From Bog-756 sp963839925 (GTDB taxonomy: Bacteria; Actinomycetota; Acidimicrobiia; Acidimicrobiales; RAAP-2), in the NCBI GenBank assembly GCA_963839925.1, contig CAWIWV010000002.1:62001-126000 (forward strand): a stretch of DNA of 64,000 bases. Direction: 5' to 3'. Below are positions 1-8,592 of the stretch, one piece after another. Position numbers and translations under genes: made by a program. The notes beneath the pieces were generated by a model, which worked only from the letters and a program-made list of their open reading frames with translations, was not told the origin of the DNA and made no database searches. The first letter of the stretch is position 1, and each line of letters opens with the position of its first letter.

Positions 1-1115
1 CCACATTTCGCAGCCGGCGCCGCCAGCTCGGCCATGTCGAACCCGTAGAGCGCCGCCGCCGTACCCCCCAACATCGCCTGAGCCTCGGTCGGTTCGACGC
101 CTGCGAACGTCCGCTGGAGAGACTCGAGCGAGAAGGGGAAGGTTCCTTCGAGGTGCGGGTAGTCAGAACCCCACATGATCCGGTCCGCTCCGATCATCGC
201 CCGTCGTTCACAGTCGTAGGGGTGCATGAAGCTCGCGGTGACATAGCAATTGGTCTGCCAGAACTCGCTCGGGAGGTGCGAGAGGCGCATCTCGTCCAAG
301 CTCTGCAGTTCGCCGATCCCGCCACCGGCCATGCTCGAGTAGTGGCTGTCCATGGCACGAAGTGCTGCGGGAATCCAGCCACTCCCCTGTTCGGCCAAGG
401 CCATTCGCAGACCTGGGAAGCGATCGAACACACCCGACAGGACCAGGGTCCAGAACGGTCGGTGCGAGAACCAGGTCGTCTCCATCAACCACAAGAGTTG
501 CGACCCCGGGTACTCGCCGTAGTCGGGCGAGGAGCTGCCTCCGTGGGTGTTGATCACGACACCCCGCTCCTCGCAGGCGCGCCAGACCGGATCGTACGCA
601 CGCGAATGGAGCGGCTCGATCGGAGCCCCGGGCGGCGCACCGGGCAAGAGCACACCCTTCAATCCGTTGTCGGCGATCCAGTGGACGTCGCGGACCGCCT
701 CGTCCACGTCGTTGAGCAAGAACTGGCCGATCCCGGCGCGCCGGCCGGGTGCTGCCGCGCAGAACTCGGCCAACCACCGGTTGTGGGCGCGCAGTCCGGC
801 CAAACGCAGCTCGAAGTCGGCAGCAGACGGCACCAGCGCGGTCAGGTTCCCGCCGGGGAAGAACGGCGGGACGGTGTTCGGATAGATGACCTCTGCGACG
901 ATGCCGTCCGCCTCGAGGTCACCCAGACGGCGGTCACTGTCCCAGTTGCGGTCGGCGTCCGGCTTGGACAGATCCTCGAACGGGTTCACATAGTCGTCGG
1001 CCCAGTCATCGAAGCTGTCGTGGTAGCGGGACTCGAGGTACGGCTTGTAGTCGCGTAGGTCGGCGCCGGCGTGGCAGTCCGCCGAGATAACGGTATAGCG
1101 ATCGTCGTCGTTCAC
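1..1115 (-). CDS. Amidohydrolase-family (amidohydrolase_2) metal-dependent hydrolase, 3' end cut by window edge
   Basis: A 371-codon reading frame starts at GTG 1115 and runs off the left edge without a stop. The N-terminus has the family metal motif D-C-H (ISADCHAG). Further on there is NTHGG (metal-binding His) and near the end WGSDYPH, whose Asp is the expected catalytic or metal residue. It is a paralogue of the complete 434-residue gene at 1878-3182 and shares the same opening motif and the YGFD segment near the C-terminus, so perhaps only some tens of residues are missing. It starts 10 bp after the stop of the ADC-like gene, so it is the last visible gene of a four-gene minus-strand operon. 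Family members are hydrolases or decarboxylases acting on cyclic or aromatic acids; the substrate cannot be told. Confidence 0.85.
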   Translation of the reverse strand, partial: MNDDDRYTVISADCHAGADLRDYKPYLESRYHDSFDDWADDYVNPFEDLSKPDADRNWDSDRRLGDLEADGIVAEVIYPNTVPPFFPGGNLTALVPSAADFELRLAGLRAHNRWLAEFCAAAPGRRAGIGQFLLNDVDEAVRDVHWIADNGLKGVLLPGAPPGAPIEPLHSRAYDPVWRACEERGVVINTHGGSSSPDYGEYPGSQLLWLMETTWFSHRPFWTLVLSGVFDRFPGLRMALAEQGSGWIPAALRAMDSHYSSMAGGGIGELQSLDEMRLSHLPSEFWQTNCYVTASFMHPYDCERRAMIGADRIMWGSDYPHLEGTFPFSLESLQRTFAGVEPTEAQAMLGGTAAALYGFDMAELAAPAAKC

Positions 1116-1125
1116 GGGATGCGCT

Positions 1126-1881
1126 CTATGCGGGCTGCAGTCGGGCGATCATCCCGTCGTAGCGCTGATGGCGATACGGCCAGATCCATTCGGCGGGGAC
1201 GCTGCGGAGGATCTCACCGGTCTGGGTCTGGCGACTCTCCGTGTAGGTGATCGACACGATCTTCCGGACCGGCAGCTCGGCCAACGGGTCGAACGGAGAG
1301 TCGCGGAGAATGATCTCCCCCTCGATCGCGTCGCGGACCCGGTCCTCCTGGGTCCTTCGCACCCGCACCAGCGAAGGATCGCCGTCGAATCGACCGCCCG
1401 AGGGATCCATCAGGAACTTGAAGTAATAAGCGAATCGCTCGTCGACGGGACCCGGGGTCAGTTGCTCGCTGACCCGTCCCCGAACCTCGACCAGATCGAC
1501 CCCTTTGCGGCTCATGACCGCGGTCACCTGGTCCCCATCCCGCTCGATGGAGGCCGTGCCGAGCTTCTTCGGCTCGCCGAAGGTCTCGCGACCGCCGACC
1601 ACTGCGGCCTCGGTGCTCATGATCATGAGCAGGTCGTAAGAGCCGACGACACCGTCGTAGGAACAGCGCACGGCGAAGGTTCCCGCGGACAACGGACCGT
1701 CGGGCATGTCGACCTGGGCGAAGTTCGCACGCACCCACGGCTCAGCCATCTCGAGCGGCTTCGGGAGCACCGATGCGATGACGTCCCGATCGGTCTCGTA
1801 GAGGGCGAGCAGGTTGCGCGACCACATCGGCTCACCGGCCGGTGTCTCTGGTTCGGTCTGCAAAGCGGCATAGCGGATCAT
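1126..1881 (-). CDS. Acetoacetate decarboxylase (ADC)-superfamily protein
   Basis: 251 residues, close to the usual ADC length. The segment ETFGEPKKLG (Lys105-Lys106) matches the double-lysine motif of clostridial acetoacetate decarboxylase, where the first Lys forms the Schiff base, so an imine-based decarboxylase or related aldolase/dehydratase chemistry is plausible. The start ATG overlaps the stop of the upstream amidohydrolase as ATGA, a 4-bp coupling. The gene is co-transcribed with two amidohydrolases and an SDR, which suggests a catabolic pathway that ends in ketoacid decarboxylation or ring opening. ADC-like proteins have diversified widely, so true acetoacetate activity is not assured. 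Confidence 0.8.
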   Translation of the reverse strand: MIRYAALQTEPETPAGEPMWSRNLLALYETDRDVIASVLPKPLEMAEPWVRANFAQVDMPDGPLSAGTFAVRCSYDGVVGSYDLLMIMSTEAAVVGGRETFGEPKKLGTASIERDGDQVTAVMSRKGVDLVEVRGRVSEQLTPGPVDERFAYYFKFLMDPSGGRFDGDPSLVRVRRTQEDRVRDAIEGEIILRDSPFDPLAELPVRKIVSITYTESRQTQTGEILRSVPAEWIWPYRHQRYDGMIARLQPA

Positions 1882-3182
1882 CGGTCACTCCTCGTCGTCA
1901 CGTCCCAGGCCTCGTGGTCGGTCAACCACGGGCGCCCGGCTTCCTTATAGGGCTTCCACTTCTCGAACGCGGCGGGGTCGGTCTGGCCCAGCTCCTCGGG
2001 TGTCGGTCCGATCCGTTCGGCGATCGGCTCGAGCTCACCCAGGTCGAAGCCGTAGAACTCGGCCTGGTTGAGACCCAGGATCTTCGCGGTCTCGTCGATC
2101 GGAACGTCCCAGAATCGGTCCTTCAGGAACTCGCGGGTGTAGGGCCAGGTCCCTTCCGGGTGGGGGAAGTCGTTTCCCCACATGATGTTGCCAACGCCGA
2201 TCTCGTAGCGGCGCCCGAGCTCACGGCGGCGGGTGTTGGAAGCACCGATGGCGCAATTGCGGTCGAAGTACTCGCTCGGGAGCATGGTGAGTACACCGCG
2301 GGGGTCGACCAACTTGCGCATGCCGTGCTCGCGCATGGACATCATGTCGAGGCGCCAGAGCATGTCGGACGCCCAGAAGCACCCGGCTTCGGTGATCGCC
2401 ATCTTCAGTCGCGGGAAGCGCTCGAAGACGCCGGTCAGCAGCATGAACCACAACGGCCGGGCGGTGAAGAAGATGGTCTCGTATCCGTAGACACTCATCC
2501 ACCCGCGGGCCTCGCCGTACTCCTCCCTCGGTGCGGGCCCCGAATGACAGTGCACCGGCAGGGCAAGCTCTTGGCAGACCGCCCACACCGGGTCGTACCC
2601 GTGGCTGGTGTAAGACTCGTAACCCGTCCACTGGGGTGGGATGATCACTCCGCCGGTGAGACCCTCGCCGTGGGCCCGGCGGATCTCGGCGATCGCACCC
2701 TCGATATCGCCGAGGATGGGAGCCACGATCAGGCCCCTTCGGCGTGCCGGGCTTTCGGAGCACATCCCTGCCGACCAGCGGTTGAAGGCTTTCGCCCCGG
2801 CGAGAAGGTGCGCCGGGCTTCGGGTGGCGACGGGATTGAAACCGGCGCCGAACGGCGCCCCCATGGTGCCGGTGACCGCGTCGGGCCCCGGGAACACCAC
2901 CTCCGCACAGACACCGTCGTTGTCGAGCTCCTTGTCCCGGGTTGCCGCATCCCAGCCGCCGCGCAGGCCGAGCTCGTGGAGACTCTCACTCTGTTCTTCG
3001 GTTCCGAACCACTCCTCTTGGAATTCGTCGTCACCGGTGAACCGGGTGGTGTCGAGAAGCCGCTCCCTTTCCGCCAGTTCGTCGTCGAAGTCGGCGCGAA
3101 AGGCCGGATCGAGGTACTCGCGATAGGCGGGTGAGTCGGGTCCGGCGTGACAGTCCGCCGAGATGACCACATAACGGGTCAC
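1878..3182 (-). CDS. Amidohydrolase-family metal-dependent hydrolase (amidohydrolase_2)
   Basis: 434 residues of TIM-barrel amidohydrolase type. The N-terminal ISADCHAG supplies the metal-binding Asp and His, PVHCHSG in the middle supplies further His ligands, and GNDFPHPEG near the C-terminus supplies the catalytic Asp. The GTG start overlaps the stop of the upstream SDR gene by 4 bp (GTGA), and its own stop overlaps the ADC-like start by 4 bp, so the genes are tightly coupled. Paralogue of the gene at 1-1115. Members of this family (ACMSD/LigY-like) decarboxylate or hydrolyse aromatic and cyclic acids; the substrate is unknown. Confidence 0.88.
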   Translation of the reverse strand: MTRYVVISADCHAGPDSPAYREYLDPAFRADFDDELAERERLLDTTRFTGDDEFQEEWFGTEEQSESLHELGLRGGWDAATRDKELDNDGVCAEVVFPGPDAVTGTMGAPFGAGFNPVATRSPAHLLAGAKAFNRWSAGMCSESPARRRGLIVAPILGDIEGAIAEIRRAHGEGLTGGVIIPPQWTGYESYTSHGYDPVWAVCQELALPVHCHSGPAPREEYGEARGWMSVYGYETIFFTARPLWFMLLTGVFERFPRLKMAITEAGCFWASDMLWRLDMMSMREHGMRKLVDPRGVLTMLPSEYFDRNCAIGASNTRRRELGRRYEIGVGNIMWGNDFPHPEGTWPYTREFLKDRFWDVPIDETAKILGLNQAEFYGFDLGELEPIAERIGPTPEELGQTDPAAFEKWKPYKEAGRPWLTDHEAWDVTTRSDR

Positions 3183-4066
3183 GAGAACACCCCTTTCTCT
3201 TCAACCGTCGGCAGCTCGCCGAGGCCGATCCGTTCGGCGCGCTGTCGCATCAACTCACCGACCGACGCAACATCCGCTGCGATGATGAACCGGCCCTCCC
3301 CCAGGCCCCGCAACAGGCTGCGGCCTTGCTCGACCAGGTCTGCCACTTTCCCACCGCCGGCAAGTACCTGCGCTTTGATCTCCTGGTAGTCCCACTGTTG
3401 ATCGACATGTGGATGTTCGCGGGCGAGGTCGTCGGGCCGGTTGCGGCCACTGTTCCACAGCTGTGTCTCGAGGAGTCCGTCCCCGCCCGGGTAGAAGATC
3501 GCGGCGCGTAGCTTGGACCCTTCGCGTGCGAACGCGTTGGCCAGGCACTCGGTGTAGGTGCCCAGGCCGGCCTTGGACGCCGCGTAGACGGCCAGATCGG
3601 GAAGAGGCTGGTAGCCGCCGTTGCTCGAGGACGTGTTGACGACCCAGCCTTCTTCATTCCCTTCCAACATGCGGGGCACGAAGGCGGCCACCGAGTTGGC
3701 CACTCCGAAGAGGTTGACGCCGAAGCACCACTTCCAGTCGTTCGGTGTCCAGTTCCACGGTTTGGCGACACCCCCGCCACCGACGCCCGCGTTGTTGAAC
3801 AGATAGTGGCACGCGCCATGGCGTTCGTAGACCTGGGCCGCGCAGGCTTCCAGGGACTCTGGCCGGGAGACGTCGGTCTGGATGCCGGTGATGCGATCCC
3901 CGCCGAAACTGTCAGCGAGAATCCCGACGGTCTCATCGAGGACAGGCTGCTCGATGTCGGCCACAACGACCGTCGCCTTCTCCTCCAGCAAGGCCTCGAC
4001 CAGCCCGGCGCCGATCCCGCTCGCTCCACCCGTCACGACCGCGATGCGACCACTCAACTCCCCCAC
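3179..4066 (-). CDS. Short-chain dehydrogenase/reductase (SDR)
   Basis: 295 residues with the classical SDR signatures: the cofactor glycine motif TGGASGIG at residues 12-19, NNAG at 91-94, the Ser cluster at 146-148 and catalytic YAASK (Tyr161, Lys165). An acidic residue after the second strand (VVADIE) favours NAD over NADP. The GTG start is chosen because TATCCT lies 8 nt upstream on the minus strand, the leaderless pattern seen repeatedly in this window. It is the first gene of the four-gene operon running to the left edge and probably oxidises an alcohol intermediate of the pathway served by the two amidohydrolases and the ADC-like protein. Confidence 0.9.
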   Translation of the reverse strand: MGELSGRIAVVTGGASGIGAGLVEALLEEKATVVVADIEQPVLDETVGILADSFGGDRITGIQTDVSRPESLEACAAQVYERHGACHYLFNNAGVGGGGVAKPWNWTPNDWKWCFGVNLFGVANSVAAFVPRMLEGNEEGWVVNTSSSNGGYQPLPDLAVYAASKAGLGTYTECLANAFAREGSKLRAAIFYPGGDGLLETQLWNSGRNRPDDLAREHPHVDQQWDYQEIKAQVLAGGGKVADLVEQGRSLLRGLGEGRFIIAADVASVGELMRQRAERIGLGELPTVEEKGVFS

Positions 4067-4074
4067 GGTCGAAG

Positions 4075-4080
4075 AGGATA
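4075..4080 (-). promoter_or_regulatory. -10 box TATCCT, leaderless promoter of the SDR operon
   Basis: TATCCT on the minus strand ends 8 nt before the GTG start at 4066. No Shine-Dalgarno is visible, so transcription probably starts at or next to the start codon. No convincing -35 is seen. Confidence 0.5.
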
Positions 4081-4190
4081 GGTCAGCTTCGTCGGAAGTT
4101 CTCGGGGGAAGGATCGCCCTCGTCGCGATCTCGCCATGGTCGGCCTTCGAAACGATCGTCGGAATCCGTCGATTTCGTCGGGGCCGACGT

Positions 4191-4196
4191 TACTGT
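4191..4196 (+). promoter_or_regulatory. -10 box TACTGT, leaderless promoter of the first repeat protein
   Basis: TACTGT is followed by 7 nt and then ATG 4204. The same box, spacing and flanking bases recur before the paralogue at 6460, so the promoter was duplicated with the gene. Confidence 0.6.
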
Positions 4197-4203
4197 CGCA
4201 TCC

Positions 4204-6345
4204 ATGAAACGGATTTCTGCCTGCATCGCCCTCTTCTCCCTCGGCATGGGGTTGGCCATCGGCGCCGCAACTTCCGGTACTGCCGGGGCCTCATCCTCCC
4301 CACCAGTCGCTCTTGGCACAGCGGTCGCATTTCCGTTGTCGGAACTGAGTTCCGGCTCCGCCGCGCATACTGCTGGAGCTTCTTCCTCTCAACCGGTCGC
4401 AATTGGCACGCCAGTCACCCTCCCGGTGTCGGGACTGAATCCGCCCCCCGCCGCACGAGCCGAAGTCGTGCCGTTCCGGACCTCGTGTGCCGCGGCCGGG
4501 TCCTGTGTGGCGGTGGGTTTCTACGAGGGAAGCGACAAGGCCACCCACGGCCTGATCGAGATGCTCTCGAACGGATCGTGGACGGCGCTCAAGGCTCCGG
4601 TCCCAGCTGCGGCGGCAGGATCGACCGACGTGGAGTTGCTTGGCGTGTCGTGTGCGACACCGACGTCCTGTGTGGCCGTCGGACGTGCCACGAAATCGAG
4701 CGGCGGCGCGTTGGGCGTGATCGAGACGCTTGCCGACGGCTCGTGGTCGGCCACAAGCATGCCCGTGCCGTCAGACGCCAATACCACTGACAACGTGGTG
4801 CTCTCGTCAGTGTCGTGCCCGTCGGTGAACCACTGCGTCACGGTGGGCTCCTACGTGGACAAGTCGAACAACACCAACGTGCTGATCGGCACCCGCACGG
4901 GTAGTGGATGGACGGGTTCGACGGTGTCTCTGGAGAAGCTCACCCCGGCGCCCCGGCCACTCCACCTCCAGGTACTCGAGGCGGTCTCCTGCCCACAGGT
5001 GGGCTCGTGCGTGGCGGCTGGAGAGTACGAAGCTGTCACCTCGCGCGGGCAGCTGTTCACTGCGACGTTGTCCGACGGGACCTGGTCGGTACTTCCTCTG
5101 TCCCTCACCGGGGTCGACCCACCCGTTGATCCGGAATCCACGGCGCTAGACCTTTCCGTCAGCGCAATCTCCTGCCCGTCACAGGGATGGTGTGTGGTAA
5201 CGGGTGCGTACGACTCATCGCCGACGAAAGCCCGCTCGTTCTTCTCGACCCTCTCCAAGGGCCGGTGGACATCGGTCACTGCCCCGTTGACCGGGGTCGT
5301 CGAGACGTCCAAAGCATATTTTGAAAGCCTGATCGAAGACGTCTCGTGCTCCCAAGTGGAGCACTGTCTGGCCGTAGGGGCCTACTTCGACGATCGAGAC
5401 CGTGTACAGACGCTCGTCGAGACCCTCTCAGGGGGTGCTTGGTCCCCCACAACAGTCACCGGCCCCGAAGGTAACCAGTCGGCGGGACTCGGGATTTCGT
5501 GCCCCATGACCGGACCGTGTGTCGCCATCGGCATCTATGCGCATTCGATGGAAGCGGTACTCGGGATGGCACAGACATTTCCCAACCCTGCCCCCGGCTA
5601 CTGGGAGGTGGCCTCGGATGGTGGCGTCTTCTCAGCGGGGAGCGCCCACTTCTACGGCTCGATGGGAGGCACCCGCTTGAACAAGCCGGTCGTGGGCATC
5701 GCCTCGACTTCCGATGGAGGTGGCTACTGGGAGGTTGCCTCCGACGGTGGGATCTTCAGCTTCGGCGATGCCAAGTTCCACGGGTCGATGGGGAACCGGC
5801 ACCTGAACGAGCCAGTGGTCGGTATCGCCTCCACTCCCAGTGGGAACGGCTACTGGGAGGTTGCCTCGGACGGTGGCATCTTCTCCTTCGGCGATGCCAA
5901 GTTCCACGGGTCGATGGGCAACCGTCATCTCAACGAGCCGGTGGTCGGCATAGCTGCGACGCCCGACGGAGGCGGCTACTGGGAGGTTGCCTCGGACGGT
6001 GGCATCTTCTCCTTCGGTGACGCCAAGTTCCACGGGTCGATGGGAGCTCACCACCTGAACCAACCGGTGGTCGGCATCGCCTCCACTCCGAGTGGAGCCG
6101 GCTACTGGGAAGTCGCCTCGGACGGTGGCATCTTCAACTTCGGTGACGCCAAGTTCCACGGGTCGATGGGCGGGACTCCTCTGAATCAGCCGGTGGTCGG
6201 CGTCGCCTCGACTCCCAGTGGCGACGGGTACTGGGAGGTGGCCGCAGATGGCGGCATTTTCTCCTTCGGCGACGCACCGTTCGTCGGGTCACTCGGTCAC
6301 CTCGTCCTGAACAAGCCGATCGTGGGGATCGGCGTCGCCGGGTAA
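4204..6345 (+). CDS. Large secreted repeat protein (Cys-pair repeats plus GYWEVASDGG repeats)
   Basis: 713 residues. A Sec signal peptide is clear: MKR, a hydrophobic stretch to about residue 24, then small residues around 25-30. Residues about 90-450 hold seven units of roughly 55-60 residues, each with SC-x5-CVAVG, and the two Cys could form a disulfide outside the cell. Residues 465-713 hold six 42-residue units beginning GYWEVASDGG and containing FGDA and GSMG, probably propeller blades. Such repeats are common in extracellular proteins of Acidimicrobiia, often beside a catalytic domain, but no enzyme domain is visible here. The start is supported by a TACTGT box 7 nt upstream. It may bind surface glycans or the cell wall; function unknown. 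A 70-kb-scale claim is not needed: the closest relative is the adjacent gene. Confidence 0.88.
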   Translation: MKRISACIALFSLGMGLAIGAATSGTAGASSSPPVALGTAVAFPLSELSSGSAAHTAGASSSQPVAIGTPVTLPVSGLNPPPAARAEVVPFRTSCAAAGSCVAVGFYEGSDKATHGLIEMLSNGSWTALKAPVPAAAAGSTDVELLGVSCATPTSCVAVGRATKSSGGALGVIETLADGSWSATSMPVPSDANTTDNVVLSSVSCPSVNHCVTVGSYVDKSNNTNVLIGTRTGSGWTGSTVSLEKLTPAPRPLHLQVLEAVSCPQVGSCVAAGEYEAVTSRGQLFTATLSDGTWSVLPLSLTGVDPPVDPESTALDLSVSAISCPSQGWCVVTGAYDSSPTKARSFFSTLSKGRWTSVTAPLTGVVETSKAYFESLIEDVSCSQVEHCLAVGAYFDDRDRVQTLVETLSGGAWSPTTVTGPEGNQSAGLGISCPMTGPCVAIGIYAHSMEAVLGMAQTFPNPAPGYWEVASDGGVFSAGSAHFYGSMGGTRLNKPVVGIASTSDGGGYWEVASDGGIFSFGDAKFHGSMGNRHLNEPVVGIASTPSGNGYWEVASDGGIFSFGDAKFHGSMGNRHLNEPVVGIAATPDGGGYWEVASDGGIFSFGDAKFHGSMGAHHLNQPVVGIASTPSGAGYWEVASDGGIFNFGDAKFHGSMGGTPLNQPVVGVASTPSGDGYWEVAADGGIFSFGDAPFVGSLGHLVLNKPIVGIGVAG
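5596..6342 (+). repeat. Six tandem 126-bp repeats encoding GYWEVASDGG units
   Basis: Units begin at 5596 and recur every 126 bp to a last unit at 6226. The middle units are almost identical in DNA, including synonymous positions, which suggests recent unit duplication or gene conversion. The first and last units diverge most. Confidence 0.9.
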
Positions 6346-6446
6346 CCGCCATGGTGACGTTGAAACTGACCTGAACCGAAGCAATCTTGCTCCGGTCGGC
6401 TTTCCGGACGGTCATTGAGATCCGCCGATTTCGCCGCGGCCAACGT

Positions 6447-6452
6447 TACTGT
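6447..6452 (+). promoter_or_regulatory. -10 box TACTGT, leaderless promoter of the second repeat protein
   Basis: TACTGT, 7 nt, then ATG 6460. The surrounding bases (acgTTACTGTCGC) match those before the gene at 4204. This fixes the start at 6460 rather than an in-frame upstream codon at 6415, which would lie upstream of the promoter. Confidence 0.65.
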
Positions 6453-6459
6453 CGCCTTC

Positions 6460-8577
6460 ATGAAACGGATCTCTTCCTGCATCGCCCTCCTCTGCCTCTG
6501 CTTGGGGTTCGTCATCGTCGCCGCGCCGTCTGCGACCGCCGAGGCTGCATCCTCCCCGCCGGTCACCCTTCCGCTGTCGGGACTGAATCCACCACCCGCG
6601 ACCCGCACTGAAGCACTGCTGATCAGGACTTCGTGCCCTACGGCCGGGTCCTGCGTGGCGGTGGGCGAGTACTGGGGGAACGATGAGTCCGAACACCCGC
6701 TGGTCGAGACGCTCTCGAATGGATCGTGGTCAGCGCGAAACGTTCCTGTCCCGTCCGGGGCGATCAACTCCGAGGTCGATTTCAACGACATCTCGTGTGC
6801 CTCACCGACGTCGTGCGTGGCCGTCGGTGAGGCCACAGGCTCGAGCGGTGACACGTTCGGTGTGATCGAGACGCTCTCGAACGGATCGTGGTCGGCCGCC
6901 AGGATGCCCCTACCGTCCGACGCCAACACCGGTGACTACGTCGATCTTTGGTCGGTGTCCTGCCCGTCGGCGAGCCAGTGCGTCACCGTGGGTTCCTACG
7001 TGGACATGTCGAACAACACCGACGTGCTGATCGGTACGCTCACCCACGCTGGATGGACACCGTCGACCGTGTCGCTCGAGAACTTCGACCCGGCCCCGCG
7101 GCCCTTGCACTACCAGTGGCTCAGAGGGGTCTCCTGCCCGAAGGTGGGCTCGTGCGTGGCAGCCGGAGACTACGAAGACGTCAACTCGGATATGCGGCTG
7201 TTCACGGCGACATTGTCCAACGGCACCTGGTCGGTTCTTCCTTTGTCGCTGAACGGGATCGACCCGCCGGCCGTCCTCGTGTCGCAATCGTCCGGCGTAG
7301 AGCCATTCGTCACCTCAATGTCCTGCCCGTCGACGGCGTGGTGTGTGGTCATCGGAGAGTATCGAACAGCGTCCTCGGGAGTCCGGGCGTTCATCTCGAC
7401 GCTCTCTGCGGGCCGGTGGACTTCGGCGACTCCACCATTGACAGGGGTGGATCCCCCACCGAACAAGAATTCTGAAGACGTGCTGTACGACGTCTCCTGC
7501 CCGCAGGTGGAGTACTGCCTTGCGGTGGGGGCCTACGAGGACAACCGCCCCCGATCGCAGATTCTCGTCGAGACCCTCTCCGGAAAGACATGGTCCGCGA
7601 CGACCGGGTCGGTTGCCGGTCTTGCCGGACTGGGCGAATCGGTGAGTGCTCTCGGAATACCCGGTGAATCGATGGCTCGTCTCGAGCGACCCAACGGAAT
7701 TGCGGTGGGTGCGAACCTGCTCGGGGTGTCGTGCCCGCTGACCGGACCGTGTGTCGCCATCGGCGTCTATGCGCATTCGATGGAAGCGGTACTCGGGATG
7801 GCACAGACATTTTCCAATCCTGCCCCCGGCTACTGGGAGGTGGCTTCGGATGGTGGCCTCTTCTCAGAGGGGAGCGCCCACTTCTACGGCTCCATGGGAG
7901 GCACCCGCTTGAACAAGCCGGTGGTCGGCATCGCCTCGACTCCTGTCGGCGGTGGCTACTGGGAGGTTGCCTCCGACGGTGGGATCTTCGCCTTCGGTGA
8001 TGCCGAATTTCATGGATCGATGGGGAACCGCCACCTGAACGAGCCGGTGGTCGGCATCGCCTCCACACCGAGCGGCAACGGTTATTGGGAAGTTGCGTCG
8101 GACGGCGGCATCTTCAGCTTCGGCGATGCCAAGTTCCACGGGTCGATGGGAAACCGGCATCTGAACGAGCCGGTGGTCGGCATCGCCTCCACACCGAGCG
8201 GCAACGGCTACTGGGAAGTTGCGTCGGACGGCGGCATCTTCAGTTTCGGTGATGCCAAGTTCCACGGATCGATGGGTGCTCACCACTTGAACGAGCCGGT
8301 GGTCGGTATCGCCTCCACCCCGAGTGGCAACGGCTACTGGGAGGTTGCCTCCGACGGTGGGATCTTCGCCTTCGGTGATGCCGAATTCCACGGATCGATG
8401 GGAGCTCACCACCTGAACCAGCAGGTGGTCGGCATTGCCTCGACTACTGATGGAGGTGGCTACTGGGAGGTGGCCGCGGACGGCGGCATCTTCAACTTCG
8501 GCGACGCACCGTTCGTCGGATCCCTCGGCCACATCGTGTTGAACAAGCCGATCGTGGGGATCGGTGTCGCCGGGTGA
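6460..8577 (+). CDS. Large secreted repeat protein, tandem paralogue of 4204-6345
   Basis: 705 residues from ATG 6460. It opens with the same MKRIS signal peptide and has the same architecture as its neighbour: seven SC-x5-CVAVG units followed by six 42-residue GYWEVASDGG units. It differs by an insertion of about 30 residues, rich in Gly, Leu and Glu, before the last Cys unit. Some blades end in FAFGDAEFHG rather than FSFGDAKFHG, which changes charge on repeated surface positions. The gene lies 114 bp after its paralogue with its own copy of the leaderless promoter, so the two can be expressed independently. Probably exported; ligand unknown. Confidence 0.88.
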   Translation: MKRISSCIALLCLCLGFVIVAAPSATAEAASSPPVTLPLSGLNPPPATRTEALLIRTSCPTAGSCVAVGEYWGNDESEHPLVETLSNGSWSARNVPVPSGAINSEVDFNDISCASPTSCVAVGEATGSSGDTFGVIETLSNGSWSAARMPLPSDANTGDYVDLWSVSCPSASQCVTVGSYVDMSNNTDVLIGTLTHAGWTPSTVSLENFDPAPRPLHYQWLRGVSCPKVGSCVAAGDYEDVNSDMRLFTATLSNGTWSVLPLSLNGIDPPAVLVSQSSGVEPFVTSMSCPSTAWCVVIGEYRTASSGVRAFISTLSAGRWTSATPPLTGVDPPPNKNSEDVLYDVSCPQVEYCLAVGAYEDNRPRSQILVETLSGKTWSATTGSVAGLAGLGESVSALGIPGESMARLERPNGIAVGANLLGVSCPLTGPCVAIGVYAHSMEAVLGMAQTFSNPAPGYWEVASDGGLFSEGSAHFYGSMGGTRLNKPVVGIASTPVGGGYWEVASDGGIFAFGDAEFHGSMGNRHLNEPVVGIASTPSGNGYWEVASDGGIFSFGDAKFHGSMGNRHLNEPVVGIASTPSGNGYWEVASDGGIFSFGDAKFHGSMGAHHLNEPVVGIASTPSGNGYWEVASDGGIFAFGDAEFHGSMGAHHLNQQVVGIASTTDGGGYWEVAADGGIFNFGDAPFVGSLGHIVLNKPIVGIGVAG
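7828..8574 (+). repeat. Six tandem 126-bp repeats encoding GYWEVASDGG units (second copy)
   Basis: Units begin at 7828 and recur every 126 bp to 8458. Units three and four are nearly identical in DNA, including the linker codons for STPSGN. Confidence 0.9.
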
Positions 8578-8592
8578 CCAACGGCGCCCGGC
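8569..8592. terminator. Inverted repeat between convergent genes
   Basis: GCCGGG (8569-8574) pairs with CCCGGC (8587-8592) across a 12-nt loop. It spans the stop of the repeat protein and reaches the stop of the alcohol dehydrogenase gene. No T-run follows, so its terminator function is uncertain. Confidence 0.35.

Noticed and set aside
6415..6459. Upstream in-frame start for the second repeat protein
   Set aside because: It lies upstream of and within the promoter box that is duplicated from the first gene, and it would bury the signal peptide.
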